In this document: positions 15,215-22,362 of the stretch, one piece after another
Position numbering within the stretch: position 1 is the first letter of the stretch
Layout: each line of letters begins with the position of its first letter
From: a virus
Direction: 5' to 3' (one strand)
IMG/VR virus record: IMGVR_UViG_3300015360_000104
Location: 1 to 36,739 of that record
DNA length: 36,739 nucleotides
The notes under the pieces: model-generated
What the model saw: the letters and a program-made list of their open reading frames with translations, nothing else
Databases searched by the model: none
What the model was told of the DNA's origin: nothing
Translations under genes and position numbers: made by a program

Positions 15215-17101
15215 CTACTGCTTCTCGGCGTATTCGGTGAACGCCTTCATGTCGATCAGCAGGCAGCGCTTCACCACGCCGTTGATTTTCACCACCTGCC
15301 GAATCCGGTCGCGCACCACGATATTGGGCGGCCCCTGCTTCAGGGCGGTGTTCCACACGCCCTGCCTGAATTCCGTCGTCATGAACAGCTTGTTGAGCTG
15401 CGGCCCGTCGGGCGGCACGCAGAGGAACGGGCCGTCCGATGGCTGCCCCACATAGCCCTTACGCTTACAGGTCAGGTTGACCAGCTCCAGCTTATCTTGC
15501 GCGCCACCCAGATCGACGTCGAGGCTGTCGCCATAGAGATCGTCCATCACCCCGCCGATCGTCGGCTTCTTGCCATCCCGCCAGCTTTCAATGGTGCAGG
15601 CCATCAAAAAGTTGAGACAGGAATGCCAGTTGTCGAGGCGCTCGGCCCGCTCGGCCGCCGTTGCCTCGTGGATCACTTCGGCAAGCCGTGCCTCATCCGT
15701 CACCGGCAGCCCGCACTCCTCAAGCGCCTCAGGCCCCACCAGCATTTCCGCGGCCGCCAGCAGCGTTCCGTAGGTGTCAATCGAGCGGCTGTCGATGCCC
15801 TGCAGGCCCGCCAGCAGGTTCCACCACCAGGTCCGAGCTTGGGTCGAATAACGCGGCCAGCCGTCCATCACCTGGCGCAGGATCATGCGGCCATCGGTCT
15901 CGCTGCTGATGAATTGCGGGCGCCCCTCGCCGGGCCGGGGCGTCAGCCGGGCAAGGTTCAAGACCGCCATGCGGCTCTTGTCCTGATTGCCCATCGGCGG
16001 CGGGTTGATGGCGGAGAAGAAAAACGGGCAGTAGAGCGTAAACGTGGTGCCGTGATGGTCCGATCCGCCGCGCGCCGCGCGTCCGCCTGAGTAAGCGATA
16101 CGCGCCAGCTCGATGACGTTGGTGGCCGTGTCGCTGCCCGGCTTGCTTTCAAGCTCGTCAACCATGACGGGCAGCGCGTCATGGCGCATCTGCTGATAGA
16201 TGCCGGCGGCTGTCGTGTTCTCGGCGGTGAAGACGATGCCTTTCAAAACCCGGCGGATCAGCCCCTGCATGGTTGATTTGCCGGTGCCAAAGCCGCCGCT
16301 CGTGAAGATCACCGGGCGCACATCATTTGCCGCCCCCATGAAGGCGGTGGCGATCCAGCCCAGCACCAGGATCGGATCGAGATAGGGCCGCTCCCAGTTC
16401 CATGAGCGCAGCTCCTCGAAAATGCGCCGGGCCGGGCTCTGCTCCGGCGTCACCGGGCCGTCCCACGGCTCGATGATCGGCGCCTGGCGGGTATAGAGAT
16501 AGTCCTCGATCTGGCCCGGCGGCACGTTCTGTAAGCGGCCATTGACCGAGCGCCAGAGGTATTTCCCCGAATGCCAGATGAATTCATTGTTGGAGGTCAC
16601 CCAAGCGCCGCGCCCGCGATGCTGCTTGGAAGGGTCGAAGATCGGCTTTCCCGGTTTCGAGGCCTCGTTGGAAAGGCAGGTGAACAGCTTGTCGCGCTCG
16701 ATGCGCTTAACCTTGAGAACCTCCTTCACTTCGCCACTGTCCTTGTCGGTCACCTTTTCCTTGCCAAAGGCCGGCCACGCCCAGAAGCAATAGTTGATGA
16801 AGGGCGAGAACAGGGCCGAAATCGTCGCCATGTCCCACTTTTCGATCATCACCAGATCGCCGGTGGCGCTCTTGCACCAGACTTTCTGGGCACTGTCTCG
16901 GCCGATCACTTCGACCGGGCATTGAGGCGGCAAAGTGTCATGGGGTGCTCCCTCCCATTGGCCAGCCTTGATGCCGTCGCGCGCCAGATCGGGGTGCGGG
17001 TCGGCAAGGCCAAAATCCTTGATTTCGGCATGTGAACGCCGTGCCGCCGCCCAGATGTCCTGGACGGCGGCAACGCCGGTCTTGGTGTGCTGCTTGGCCA
17101 C
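15215..17101 (-). CDS. Replicative helicase-like P-loop ATPase
   Basis: This 628-aa protein is probably the phage replication helicase. The P-loop GGFGTGKST lies at about residues 269-277, the Walker B VMVDELE at about 312-318, and a sensor Asn (N367) in FFFSAINPPP; this is the arrangement of SF3/AAA+ type viral helicases. The N-terminal 110 residues include 'LPPQCPVEVIG', seen in phage primase-helicase-like proteins, and a Trp/Phe-rich stretch. The primase activity seems to be on the separate TOPRIM gene upstream. Start is GTG at 17101, ten bases after the stop of the 179-aa gene. It ends facing the HTH gene at 15207. No DNA polymerase gene was seen, so elongation must use the host enzyme. 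Confidence 0.7.
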   Translation of the reverse strand: MAKQHTKTGVAAVQDIWAAARRSHAEIKDFGLADPHPDLARDGIKAGQWEGAPHDTLPPQCPVEVIGRDSAQKVWCKSATGDLVMIEKWDMATISALFSPFINYCFWAWPAFGKEKVTDKDSGEVKEVLKVKRIERDKLFTCLSNEASKPGKPIFDPSKQHRGRGAWVTSNNEFIWHSGKYLWRSVNGRLQNVPPGQIEDYLYTRQAPIIEPWDGPVTPEQSPARRIFEELRSWNWERPYLDPILVLGWIATAFMGAANDVRPVIFTSGGFGTGKSTMQGLIRRVLKGIVFTAENTTAAGIYQQMRHDALPVMVDELESKPGSDTATNVIELARIAYSGGRAARGGSDHHGTTFTLYCPFFFSAINPPPMGNQDKSRMAVLNLARLTPRPGEGRPQFISSETDGRMILRQVMDGWPRYSTQARTWWWNLLAGLQGIDSRSIDTYGTLLAAAEMLVGPEALEECGLPVTDEARLAEVIHEATAAERAERLDNWHSCLNFLMACTIESWRDGKKPTIGGVMDDLYGDSLDVDLGGAQDKLELVNLTCKRKGYVGQPSDGPFLCVPPDGPQLNKLFMTTEFRQGVWNTALKQGPPNIVVRDRIRQVVKINGVVKRCLLIDMKAFTEYAEKQ

Positions 17102-17111
17102 GAAAGAGTGC

Positions 17112-17651
17112 TCAGTCTGTCTTGCCGCTCATCGCCTTGCCAAAGGCGGATTGCCGCATCAGGCCATGGTTAGCCCCCCGCATGGTGCGCTCCTCGTCGC
17201 GTAAGGCCCGCTGCGGCTGGGGCTCCGCGGCTTTCATCCGTTGCAACTCCGTTTCAATGTCCTGCCTGCCGATATCATAGAGGCCCAGCACCGCCTTGCG
17301 GAACAGGTCCACCGCCAGATGCGCCAGGCGCGAATACTCATCGGGAAAAAGGTCAATCTTCAGCTCAAGCTTCACCTGCATCAGTGCGGCTTCCGCCGGT
17401 GCCGCGCGGTTGGCCAGCACAAAGCGCGCCAGCACCTGCGGAATGTCGGGTCTTATTTCTAAGTCCATCAAACCAACCATTTTGCAACTGCAATCCCAGA
17501 TCAGCTGCAAGGCGTCGAAGGCATCATCGCCATCTTCGCCAGCAGCCGCCACTGCGCTTTCTTCACCAGCCTCGCCTGCCGGCACGAGTTCGGGTGGCGG
17601 TGGCAACGGGTCTGCTTCCACGTGCATTTCAGCCTTCACTTTCTTGCTCAT
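17112..17651 (-). CDS. Unknown protein between primase and helicase
   Basis: The ATG at 17651 (MSKKVKAEMH) is chosen because AAAGGA lies six bases before it. A GTG at 17666, overlapping the primase stop, would add five residues. The 179-aa protein has an acidic, Pro/Ala/Glu-rich N-terminal third, then helices (ALQLIWDCSCKMVGLMDLE; QVLARFVLANRAAPAEAALMQVKLE; EYSRLAHLAVDLFRKAVLGLYDIGRQ) and a basic end. No motif I know is present. The place between primase and helicase suggests a replication accessory such as a loader or single-strand binding factor, but this is only context. Confidence 0.65.
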   Translation of the reverse strand: MSKKVKAEMHVEADPLPPPPELVPAGEAGEESAVAAAGEDGDDAFDALQLIWDCSCKMVGLMDLEIRPDIPQVLARFVLANRAAPAEAALMQVKLELKIDLFPDEYSRLAHLAVDLFRKAVLGLYDIGRQDIETELQRMKAAEPQPQRALRDEERTMRGANHGLMRQSAFGKAMSGKTD

Positions 17652-17662
17652 CTCGCTTCCTT

Positions 17663-18754
17663 TCACATCAAATCGTTGAAGTCATCGCCCACATGCGACT
17701 GCATGATCACCAGCGGCTTCTCCGCCTCTGACAGTGCCTGAACGGCATCCATCAGCTGCGCCTGGGCCTGGGCGTTGCCGGCATTGTTGTCGCGCGCCAC
17801 GGTAATGTCGGACACGCATGAAAGTTGAACCGGCGCATGCCGCATGCCGGCCAGCGATCCGGCAGCCCATATGCGGGCATCGGCGATCCCCTGCGCCAGC
17901 GACAGTGCCGTTTCGATCCCCTCGCAGATGATGAGGGGATGCGGCGTTGCGCACAGCCAGAACGGCGTGGCGGATGGCCCCATGGCAATCTCGATCACCG
18001 CCCCCAGCGCCTCGCCGAACATCAGTTTGGGCGGCGCGACAGGCGCCTTGGCGGGTGTCAGCGGATCGAGAAACGTCACATGGCAGCAAGTCACGATGCC
18101 GGTGGCCTGCCGCATCGCGGTGTGCACCGCCGGGAACTTCGGCCCCGGCTTCACCCGCCGCCGCTGGCCATCGTGATAGGTCCACTCCGCCCCCTTCCAC
18201 CATTCACTGGCGGGCGAAAAGCGCAAGGTCTCGGAGTTCAGGCTGGTCACACCTTCCAGCCCGCAACCACGGCCCCTGAAATAGTCCCGCGCATGCGCCT
18301 CAGCAGCGCCACCGCTGCCACAAGGTGCCGCCAGCTCGAACAGCTCGATGGCCTTGCGCAACTTGAAGGCCCTCGCCTTCACCGCCTGTTCGGCCTCGTG
18401 GCTTTCGCGCTGTTGGGCGGCGGCACGAAACTGCTGGCGCTCCTCGCGGCTCATGGTCCTGAGCCCCAGAAAATCGCGCGCCCATTGCAGGGCGCCACGG
18501 GTATCGGTGCCAAGACAGAAGGCGATCAGTTTAATGACATCTCCCTTGTCGCCGGAACGCCAGCAAATCCACGCGCCCTTGTCGCGCTGCAGGCCGACTT
18601 TGAGGGCCGGAATTTTCTTGTCGTCCCCCGCCACGCGCGGGTTGTGGCTCACCCACATGCCGCCCTCGCGCTTGCCACGCGGAAGCAGCGCGGCGCAAAG
18701 ATCGGCGATGCGGTCTTTCAGCCCCTGCTTGATTTCGGGAATGTCGTTCAGCAT
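17663..18754 (-). CDS. TOPRIM-domain DNA primase
   Basis: This protein should synthesise RNA primers. The C-terminal half has the TOPRIM signature: PLIICEGIETALSLAQ with the catalytic Glu, then a small-residue stretch (IWAAGSLAGMRHA) and ITVARDNNAGNAQA, where the usual D-x-D is R-D-N. The N-terminal 90 residues (VSHNPRVAGDDKKIPALKV...GAWICWRSGDKGDVIKLI) have the outline of a zinc-finger primase domain but too few Cys residues to bind zinc in the usual way. ATG at 18754 shares one base with the preceding stop; a GTG one codon earlier gives a four-base overlap. It is followed by the unknown and helicase genes as a replication cassette. Confidence 0.75.
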   Translation of the reverse strand: MLNDIPEIKQGLKDRIADLCAALLPRGKREGGMWVSHNPRVAGDDKKIPALKVGLQRDKGAWICWRSGDKGDVIKLIAFCLGTDTRGALQWARDFLGLRTMSREERQQFRAAAQQRESHEAEQAVKARAFKLRKAIELFELAAPCGSGGAAEAHARDYFRGRGCGLEGVTSLNSETLRFSPASEWWKGAEWTYHDGQRRRVKPGPKFPAVHTAMRQATGIVTCCHVTFLDPLTPAKAPVAPPKLMFGEALGAVIEIAMGPSATPFWLCATPHPLIICEGIETALSLAQGIADARIWAAGSLAGMRHAPVQLSCVSDITVARDNNAGNAQAQAQLMDAVQALSEAEKPLVIMQSHVGDDFNDLM

Positions 18755-19266
18755 CACGCAATGCCCAATATCGCCGCTTCCAGCTTGCGCGCCAGGCGGT
18801 CGAAGTCCGGTTGCTCGCGCGCATCCTCGATGGCGCGTGCCGCCTGGTTCACCGCCTGCTTGGTGACGCCACAGGCGCGTGCCACATCGGCCTGGTTGAA
18901 TCCCATGGTGGTGTTCATGAGATATTGCGCCAGCCGCCTCGCGGTTGCCATGTCACACCATGCGGGGTTGAGCGTCATGCGCTTGGCCGGGTCGGATGCC
19001 TGGACCACCGCCGCATCAAGCCCCAGCGCCAGCGCGCACAGCGCCAGCGCGCAGCGATAGGTCAGCACCAGGCTCAACGGCCCCGCCACCTGACGCGCCC
19101 GAAGCCTGACGGCCACCAGCCGCAACTTGGCAAGGGTGGCCGCATTGGCACGGCGCCGCCCGGCCTTGAGCGCTGCCACATGGCTGACATGCAGGCCCGA
19201 AAGCCTGGCCACATCGGCACTGCTGATGCCGGTGAGATCATCGGGAAATGGCGCGCCATCAGGCAT
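18754..19266 (-). CDS. Protein with two helix-turn-helix segments (regulator)
   Basis: This 170-aa protein carries two HTH-like segments: SADVARLSGLHVSHVAALKAGRRR (about residues 16-39) and NQADVARACGVTKQAVNQAARAIED (about 124-148). Between them lies a hydrophobic helical region with Cys residues (ALALCALALGLDAAV). It may bind DNA in the control region or origin and act as a replication initiator-like or regulatory protein. It is the first gene of the replication cassette, behind two strong hairpins at 19331-19405. No family name is recognised. Confidence 0.6.
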   Translation of the reverse strand: MPDGAPFPDDLTGISSADVARLSGLHVSHVAALKAGRRRANAATLAKLRLVAVRLRARQVAGPLSLVLTYRCALALCALALGLDAAVVQASDPAKRMTLNPAWCDMATARRLAQYLMNTTMGFNQADVARACGVTKQAVNQAARAIEDAREQPDFDRLARKLEAAILGIA

Positions 19267-19330
19267 CGGCGTGTCGGCCTTATCATTACAAACCTCTACG
19301 CAAGGGGGGAAACAACTGAAAGGATGGAAA

Positions 19331-19405
19331 TGCCGGGAGGTGGATACGCCAGCCTCCCGGCACCGGGCCGGCGGCGGATCACCAACAAAGGATCACCGCC
19401 GCCGG
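19331..19405 (-). terminator. Two adjacent strong hairpins (attenuator or terminator)
   Basis: TGCCGGGAGG (19331-19340) pairs perfectly with CCTCCCGGCA (19353-19362). CCGGCGGCGG (19368-19377) pairs perfectly with CCGCCGCCGG (19396-19405). Both lie in the 155-base gap between the 58-aa ORF and the two-HTH gene. Neither has a clear T-tract on the minus strand, so they may be processing, attenuation or Rho-related structures dividing early regulator genes from replication genes. Confidence 0.45.
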
Positions 19406-19421
19406 GGCTCCCCGCGACTGT

Positions 19422-19598
19422 TCACGGCGGGTCCTGGCGCTGCTCCAGCGACCAGAAGTAAGCCGCCAGATCGGCCATCAGCCGCTTGGCCTGGCGCTGC
19501 GATAGCGGCCGGACATCGATTTGATGGACATCGCCAACCACCAACTCCATGTCGCCGCTGGCCGGGTCCTCGCGCAGGAAGATCATCAGGTTGCTCAT
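19422..19598 (-). CDS. 58-aa unknown protein
   Basis: This short ORF begins at ATG 19598 (MSNLMIFLREDP), two bases after the stop of the preceding gene; a TTG two codons earlier would overlap that stop. The sequence alternates strands and helix: MIFLREDPASGDMELVVGDVHQIDVRPL, then a helix SQRQAKRLMADLAAYFWSLEQR. It is acidic, with no Cys. Small proteins of this kind are common in early operons of alphaproteobacterial prophages, but I do not recognise the function. Confidence 0.55.
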   Translation of the reverse strand: MSNLMIFLREDPASGDMELVVGDVHQIDVRPLSQRQAKRLMADLAAYFWSLEQRQDPP

Positions 19599-19600
19599 GC

Positions 19601-19816
19601 TCAAAACCCGCAGCAGCGCAAAAACGCCGCCTCGCGCAATGCCACTTTCTCGGCCCGTGTCGCCGTGCGAAAGGCAAGGTCGAGCATTTTTATCCGGTCG
19701 TCAGGCGGCACTTTCGCCGCCACGATCTGTTCCAGCCGCAACAGCATGGCACGCGATATCGCCCGCACTTCTTCGTGGTTATAGCCACCGGTCAGCAGGG
19801 GCTCAGGCTCGCTCAT
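19601..19816 (-). CDS. 71-aa unknown protein
   Basis: ATG at 19816 (MSEPEPLLTGGYNHEEV) overlaps the preceding HTH gene stop by four bases (ATGA). The frame stays open upstream, but that stretch has no plausible protein. The product is helical and charged: VRAISRAMLLRLEQIVAAKVPPDDRIKMLDLAFRTATRAEKVALREAAFL. The function is unknown. Tight coupling to the HTH gene suggests a regulatory or early accessory role. Confidence 0.55.
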   Translation of the reverse strand: MSEPEPLLTGGYNHEEVRAISRAMLLRLEQIVAAKVPPDDRIKMLDLAFRTATRAEKVALREAAFLRCCGF

Positions 19817-20010
19817 GCGACGGCCTCGTGCCGGGCGGCATGGGCTGCCGCCAGCACGCCGTCCGCCACTTTCAGCACCGCGCCCGACATCGAACTGTCG
19901 CGCCGCAATCCCTTGTTCATGGCGCTTTCCGAGATGCCGCAGCGGCGGCAGAACTCGCCATTCGACAAGCCCGCACTGCGGCACCGCACCTTTATCTTAG
20001 CCCATTTCAT
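19813..20010 (-). CDS. 65-aa stand-alone HTH protein (CI/Cro N-domain-like)
   Basis: The protein is one helix-turn-helix domain: MKWAKIKVRCRSAGLSNGEFCRRCGISESAMNK..., with helices 2 and 3 around NGEFCRRCG and SESAMNKGLRR, and a short C-terminal helix (VLKVADGVLAAAHAARH). It looks like the DNA-binding half of a phage repressor or a Cro-type protein without a dimerisation domain. It faces a divergent gene for an S24-like repressor C-domain, with an inverted-repeat operator between the two starts. It opens the regulation and replication operon, so it may control the lysis-lysogeny choice. Confidence 0.65.
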   Translation of the reverse strand: MKWAKIKVRCRSAGLSNGEFCRRCGISESAMNKGLRRDSSMSGAVLKVADGVLAAAHAARHEAVA

Positions 20011-20043
20011 TTACTGTCGCCCCGTCCGTGGCTTAGTATTTTA

Positions 20044-20072
20044 ACACGGATGTGTGATTTGCCACATCGTGT
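20044..20072. promoter_or_regulatory. Inverted-repeat operator between divergent regulator genes
   Basis: ACACGGATGTG (20044-20054) is the reverse complement of CACATCGTGT (20063-20072) apart from one inserted G, with an eight-base spacer. It lies in the 83-base gap between the starts of the HTH gene (20010, minus) and the S24-like gene (20094, plus). GGGACAAGTCCC, a shorter inverted repeat, follows at 20077-20088. No strong promoter match is visible on either strand. Confidence 0.55.
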
Positions 20073-20093
20073 CAAGGGACAAGTCCCAATAGT

Positions 20094-20513
20094 ATGTATT
20101 TGCATGTGCGTGATATCGGGCCGGGCGTTGACCCGTGGGTGATGAAATCACGCGCCCTTGAACACGCGGGCTACCTGCCGGGCGACATCCTGATTGTCGA
20201 TCTCAATGCCAAGCCGCAGGATGGCGATGCCGTTTGCGCCCAGATATATGACCGCAATGGCAAGACCGAGACGGCCTTCCGCATTTACGAGTACCCATTC
20301 CTCATTGCCGCCTCAGCCGATCCGGACCTGCGCCGCCCGGTGCTCGTCGACAATGAGCGCGCCAGCATCCGTGGCGTCGTCATGGCCAGCATCAGGCCCG
20401 CCTCTCGCAGTGATCTCCCACCAATCCGGTTGACTTTGGCGGTTGCCGTTTGGAGCCTTGCAGCCGCTGGCGCCAGCCACCGCTCGAAGCTCAAAACAGC
20501 GGCTTGCGGTTGA
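20094..20513 (+). CDS. S24/LexA-like repressor domain without HTH and without catalytic dyad
   Basis: This 139-aa protein matches the C-terminal half of phage repressors: AGYLPGDILIVDLNAKPQDGDAVCAQIYDRNG (about residues 26-56), a strand around AFRIYEYPFLI, and IRGVVMASIRP (about 92-102). Aligned by eye with LexA at the Gly-Asp pair (30-31), the nucleophile position holds A21 and the lysine position F62, so self-cleavage is not expected; S19 is two residues out of register. There is no N-terminal HTH; the only nearby HTH is encoded divergently. From about residue 105 the frame runs through the 20-base repeats and looks less protein-like, so the functional end may be earlier. No clear ribosome site precedes the ATG. 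Confidence 0.6.
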   Translation: MYLHVRDIGPGVDPWVMKSRALEHAGYLPGDILIVDLNAKPQDGDAVCAQIYDRNGKTETAFRIYEYPFLIAASADPDLRRPVLVDNERASIRGVVMASIRPASRSDLPPIRLTLAVAVWSLAAAGASHRSKLKTAACG

Positions 20514-20619
20514 CTTTGGCGGTTGCCATTTCGCAAAACGTTGATTTTTACCGCCTGCGGCAGAACGCCACAGCCTGACATCCCGATAATTGGCCGTTTG
20601 GTTGACTTTGGCGGTTGCC
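20428..20619. repeat. Three perfect 20-base direct repeats
   Basis: GGTTGACTTTGGCGGTTGCC occurs at 20428-20447, 20508-20527 and 20600-20619, identical each time, with start-to-start distances of 80 and 92 bases. Each copy itself contains two GGTTGMC half-sites 13 bases apart. The first copy lies in the 3' part of the S24-like ORF, the second covers its stop codon, and the third is intergenic. A perfect 12-base palindrome GCTGGCGCCAGC (20466-20477) lies between copies one and two. An iteron or operator array is likely. Confidence 0.85.
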
Positions 20620-20654
20620 GCTTTTGGGCGCGATTGATTGTCCCCAGACAAGTC

Positions 20655-20699
20655 TTGACAACCTTCACATCTACGCACATCATCTGTAAATATTCACAG
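20655..20699 (+). promoter_or_regulatory. Promoter region and near-perfect palindrome for the 20720 operon
   Basis: A consensus -35 TTGACA lies at 20655-20660 but has no good -10 at the right distance. TTCACA at 20664-20669 with TAAATA at 20687-20692 (17-base gap) is the alternative. CTGTAAATATTCACAG (20684-20699) is a 16-base palindrome with one mismatched pair and would cover the -10. It lies 20 bases before the ATG of the 91-aa gene, a good place for a repressor or activator. Confidence 0.4.
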
Positions 20700-20719
20700 T
20701 GACGCAGAGGTAATTTGCA

Positions 20720-20995
20720 ATGTTGCAGCGGTCGATCCTCGATCTTCCCGAACTCTCCGCCGCCACCGGCCGCAGTGAGGCGTGGTGGCGGCGCAACTGG
20801 TTGCGCATGCACCGCGAGCACCGGTTTCCCCGGCGGCTGTCCGGATTATGGGGTTGGCCCCGGCTGGCCGTCGAGGCGTGGTGCCGCCGTGGCGATATCT
20901 CCGTCACGGCGGCCAACGAGAACACGTTGCCAGACGATGCCGATCTCGCCCTCACCATCCGCCACATCGAACAGCGCTTCGGCGTGCCGCAATGA
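20720..20995 (+). CDS. 91-aa winged-helix / excisionase-like protein
   Basis: The protein has the look of an AlpA- or Xis-like DNA-binding protein: an N-terminal helix (LPELSAATGRSEAWWRRNW) followed by a basic segment and 'HRFPRRLSGLWGWPRLAVEAWCRRGD'. The FPRR, the WPR and the C-terminal helix with Trp recall AlpA-type folds, in which the input sequence motif is 'FP.p....gr..w....v..W'. It could direct excision with the integrase encoded downstream or regulate this operon. The start ATG has AGAGG upstream. A short hairpin (CGGCCC-CAC-GGGCCG, 21000-21014) follows the stop. Confidence 0.55.
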   Translation: MLQRSILDLPELSAATGRSEAWWRRNWLRMHREHRFPRRLSGLWGWPRLAVEAWCRRGDISVTAANENTLPDDADLALTIRHIEQRFGVPQ

Positions 20996-21068
20996 ACACC
21001 GGCCCCACGGGCCGTCACCACGTGTGTTGGCGTTGGCGTTGATCCGCAACCTTGACAAGGAGATCGCG

Positions 21069-21320
21069 ATGAAACTGCACTCCCTCACCACCGGCCAGCG
21101 CCAGGCGCTGCTGCGCTTGCGCGTCGGCACATGGGCGCGCCGCACCGGCGGCTATGGCTGCCCCGGCAAGCCGTCGATCACGCTGGCCACCGCGGCCGCC
21201 TTCACCGCCAGCGGGTTGGCCCGCGAGGAGCTGGTCAACAGCCGCTGGCAGCTCATCATCACCCCCAGCGGGCGCTTCGCGCTCGACAGCCTGAAACACC
21301 ACGTTGAGGCCGCATCATGA
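21069..21320 (+). CDS. 83-aa unknown protein
   Basis: ATG at 21069 is preceded by AAGGAG at the ideal distance, a better start than any upstream one. The product is MKLHSLTTGQRQALLRLRVGTWARRTGGYGCPGKP..., with a helix-rich start and a C-terminal part (ITPSGRFALDSLKHHVEA) resembling a winged-helix end, where a 'LITPSGR' wing is followed by a helix. It may be a small DNA-binding protein. It overlaps the next gene by four bases (ATGA). Confidence 0.6.
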   Translation: MKLHSLTTGQRQALLRLRVGTWARRTGGYGCPGKPSITLATAAAFTASGLAREELVNSRWQLIITPSGRFALDSLKHHVEAAS

Positions 21321-21736
21321 CTGGAGACGATCGCACCAAATCTATTCGTTTGGCCGAACACCCGGCCCATGTCGCCGCCGAATTCGCCCGCTTGATGGTC
21401 AACGGCAATCCGCAGGAGCAGCTCGAAGCCCTGCTGTTGCGCAATGTCTTCGAGCCGTTTCAGGAGTTGCTGGCGGCCAGCAGTCTGTCACACCCCCAAA
21501 AAACCGAGATGGGCCTCAGGCTCATCAGCGAGATGTTGCTGAAATTGGCGGTTGGCGGGTTCTTGAGCTCCGGCAAGCCGCCAGTCCTGCACTCCGCCGC
21601 CAACTGGATGGCATTGGGCAGCCTGACGGTGCGGTTGCTGAAGAATTTTGACATCACCGATCCCGCCTTGTGTCGATCGGGCACCGATCCGGATTTCGAC
21701 GTGATGGCCCTGCTGAATGACGGTGGCCAGTCATGA
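21317..21736 (+). CDS. 139-aa unknown helical protein
   Basis: Start ATG overlaps the preceding stop by four bases and is coupled in the same way to the next gene. The protein is mostly helical with amphipathic segments (AEFARLMVNGNPQEQLEALLLRNVFEPFQELL; LRLISEMLLKLAVGGFL) and an acidic end. No recognisable motif, signal or membrane segment is present. It belongs to the block of small genes preceding the integrase, typical of accessory or establishment genes in temperate phages. Confidence 0.6.
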   Translation: MTGDDRTKSIRLAEHPAHVAAEFARLMVNGNPQEQLEALLLRNVFEPFQELLAASSLSHPQKTEMGLRLISEMLLKLAVGGFLSSGKPPVLHSAANWMALGSLTVRLLKNFDITDPALCRSGTDPDFDVMALLNDGGQS

Positions 21737-21978
21737 CCCTCACCGATCCCGCCGTCCGCGCCGCCCATGCCGGCTTGCAGGCCACGCTCGAACGCATGGG
21801 CCTCCGCCTCGATGCCATGCAGATCAAGGAAACAAGCCACCACACCCAGGTCATGGTCTTCCGCGCCAGCCGCGGCCAGCAACAGGCCATCGCCGCCTAT
21901 TGCCGCCGCCACGGCCTCACCAACCAGGCCGAAGGGCTCCGCCGCCTGGTCATGCTCGGCCTTGAAAGCACCAGCTGA
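21733..21978 (+). CDS. 81-aa small protein, ribbon-helix-helix-like C-terminus
   Basis: The C-terminal half reads VMVFRASRGQQQAIAAYCRRHGLTNQAEGLRRLVMLGLE, a beta strand followed by two helices as in small ribbon-helix-helix DNA-binding proteins (strand with alternating residues, then 'x-x-x-N-x-A-E-x-L-R-R-L'). The N-terminal 35 residues form a helix. It may be a regulator of this operon. It is joined to both neighbours by overlapping stop and start codons. Confidence 0.55.
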   Translation: MTLTDPAVRAAHAGLQATLERMGLRLDAMQIKETSHHTQVMVFRASRGQQQAIAAYCRRHGLTNQAEGLRRLVMLGLESTS

Positions 21979-22184
21979 TGCCGCGCGCCACGCTGGTTGA
22001 CGATCACCGCCGCATGCGGCACTTCCACGTCGATCTGTGCCCGATCCACATCCTCTATGACGGCAATCTCTTCGCCCGCCAGGCCGGCTGCAACTGGAAC
22101 GCCGATGCCACCTACCGCCTGACCTCCGTGCTGCGCGTCACCGGCGCCGACAGCTGCGATCCGCCGCCGGATATTCCTCAGTAA
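21978..22184 (+). CDS. 68-aa unknown protein
   Basis: ATG shares one base with the preceding stop (TGATG). The sequence is rich in His, Asp and Arg with four Cys-free first strands and then Cys residues at about 21, 38 and 60 (FHVDLCPIHILYDGNLF; RQAGCNWNADATYRL). A metal-binding role is possible but no standard zinc-finger spacing is seen. It is the last small gene before the integrase and leaves a 178-base gap. Confidence 0.5.
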   Translation: MPRATLVDDHRRMRHFHVDLCPIHILYDGNLFARQAGCNWNADATYRLTSVLRVTGADSCDPPPDIPQ

Positions 22185-22362
22185 GTAAGCGTCTTAGCGT
22201 TCAACCAACTTGACAACAGGAGGCACGAACCGTGCAATCACAGCAGGCGGAAACCACCGAAACTTTCTCGCAACCGTCAGCCGTACCGGAAGGCAGCGAA
22301 AGCCCCGCTTTGACGCCGCAACGCCATCGGCGCGACAGTGCCGATACAGGAGGAACACCAAC

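Noticed and set aside
20428-20619. 20-base repeats as a CRISPR-like array or phage RNA-polymerase promoters
   Set aside because: Spacings of 80 and 92 bases are too long for CRISPR, and no single-subunit RNA polymerase gene is present to use such promoters.
20715-21320. A 201-codon plus frame covering both the 91-aa and 83-aa genes
   Set aside because: The part before 21069 is out-of-frame shadow of the 91-aa gene; AAGGAG precedes the ATG at 21069, which is taken as the start.
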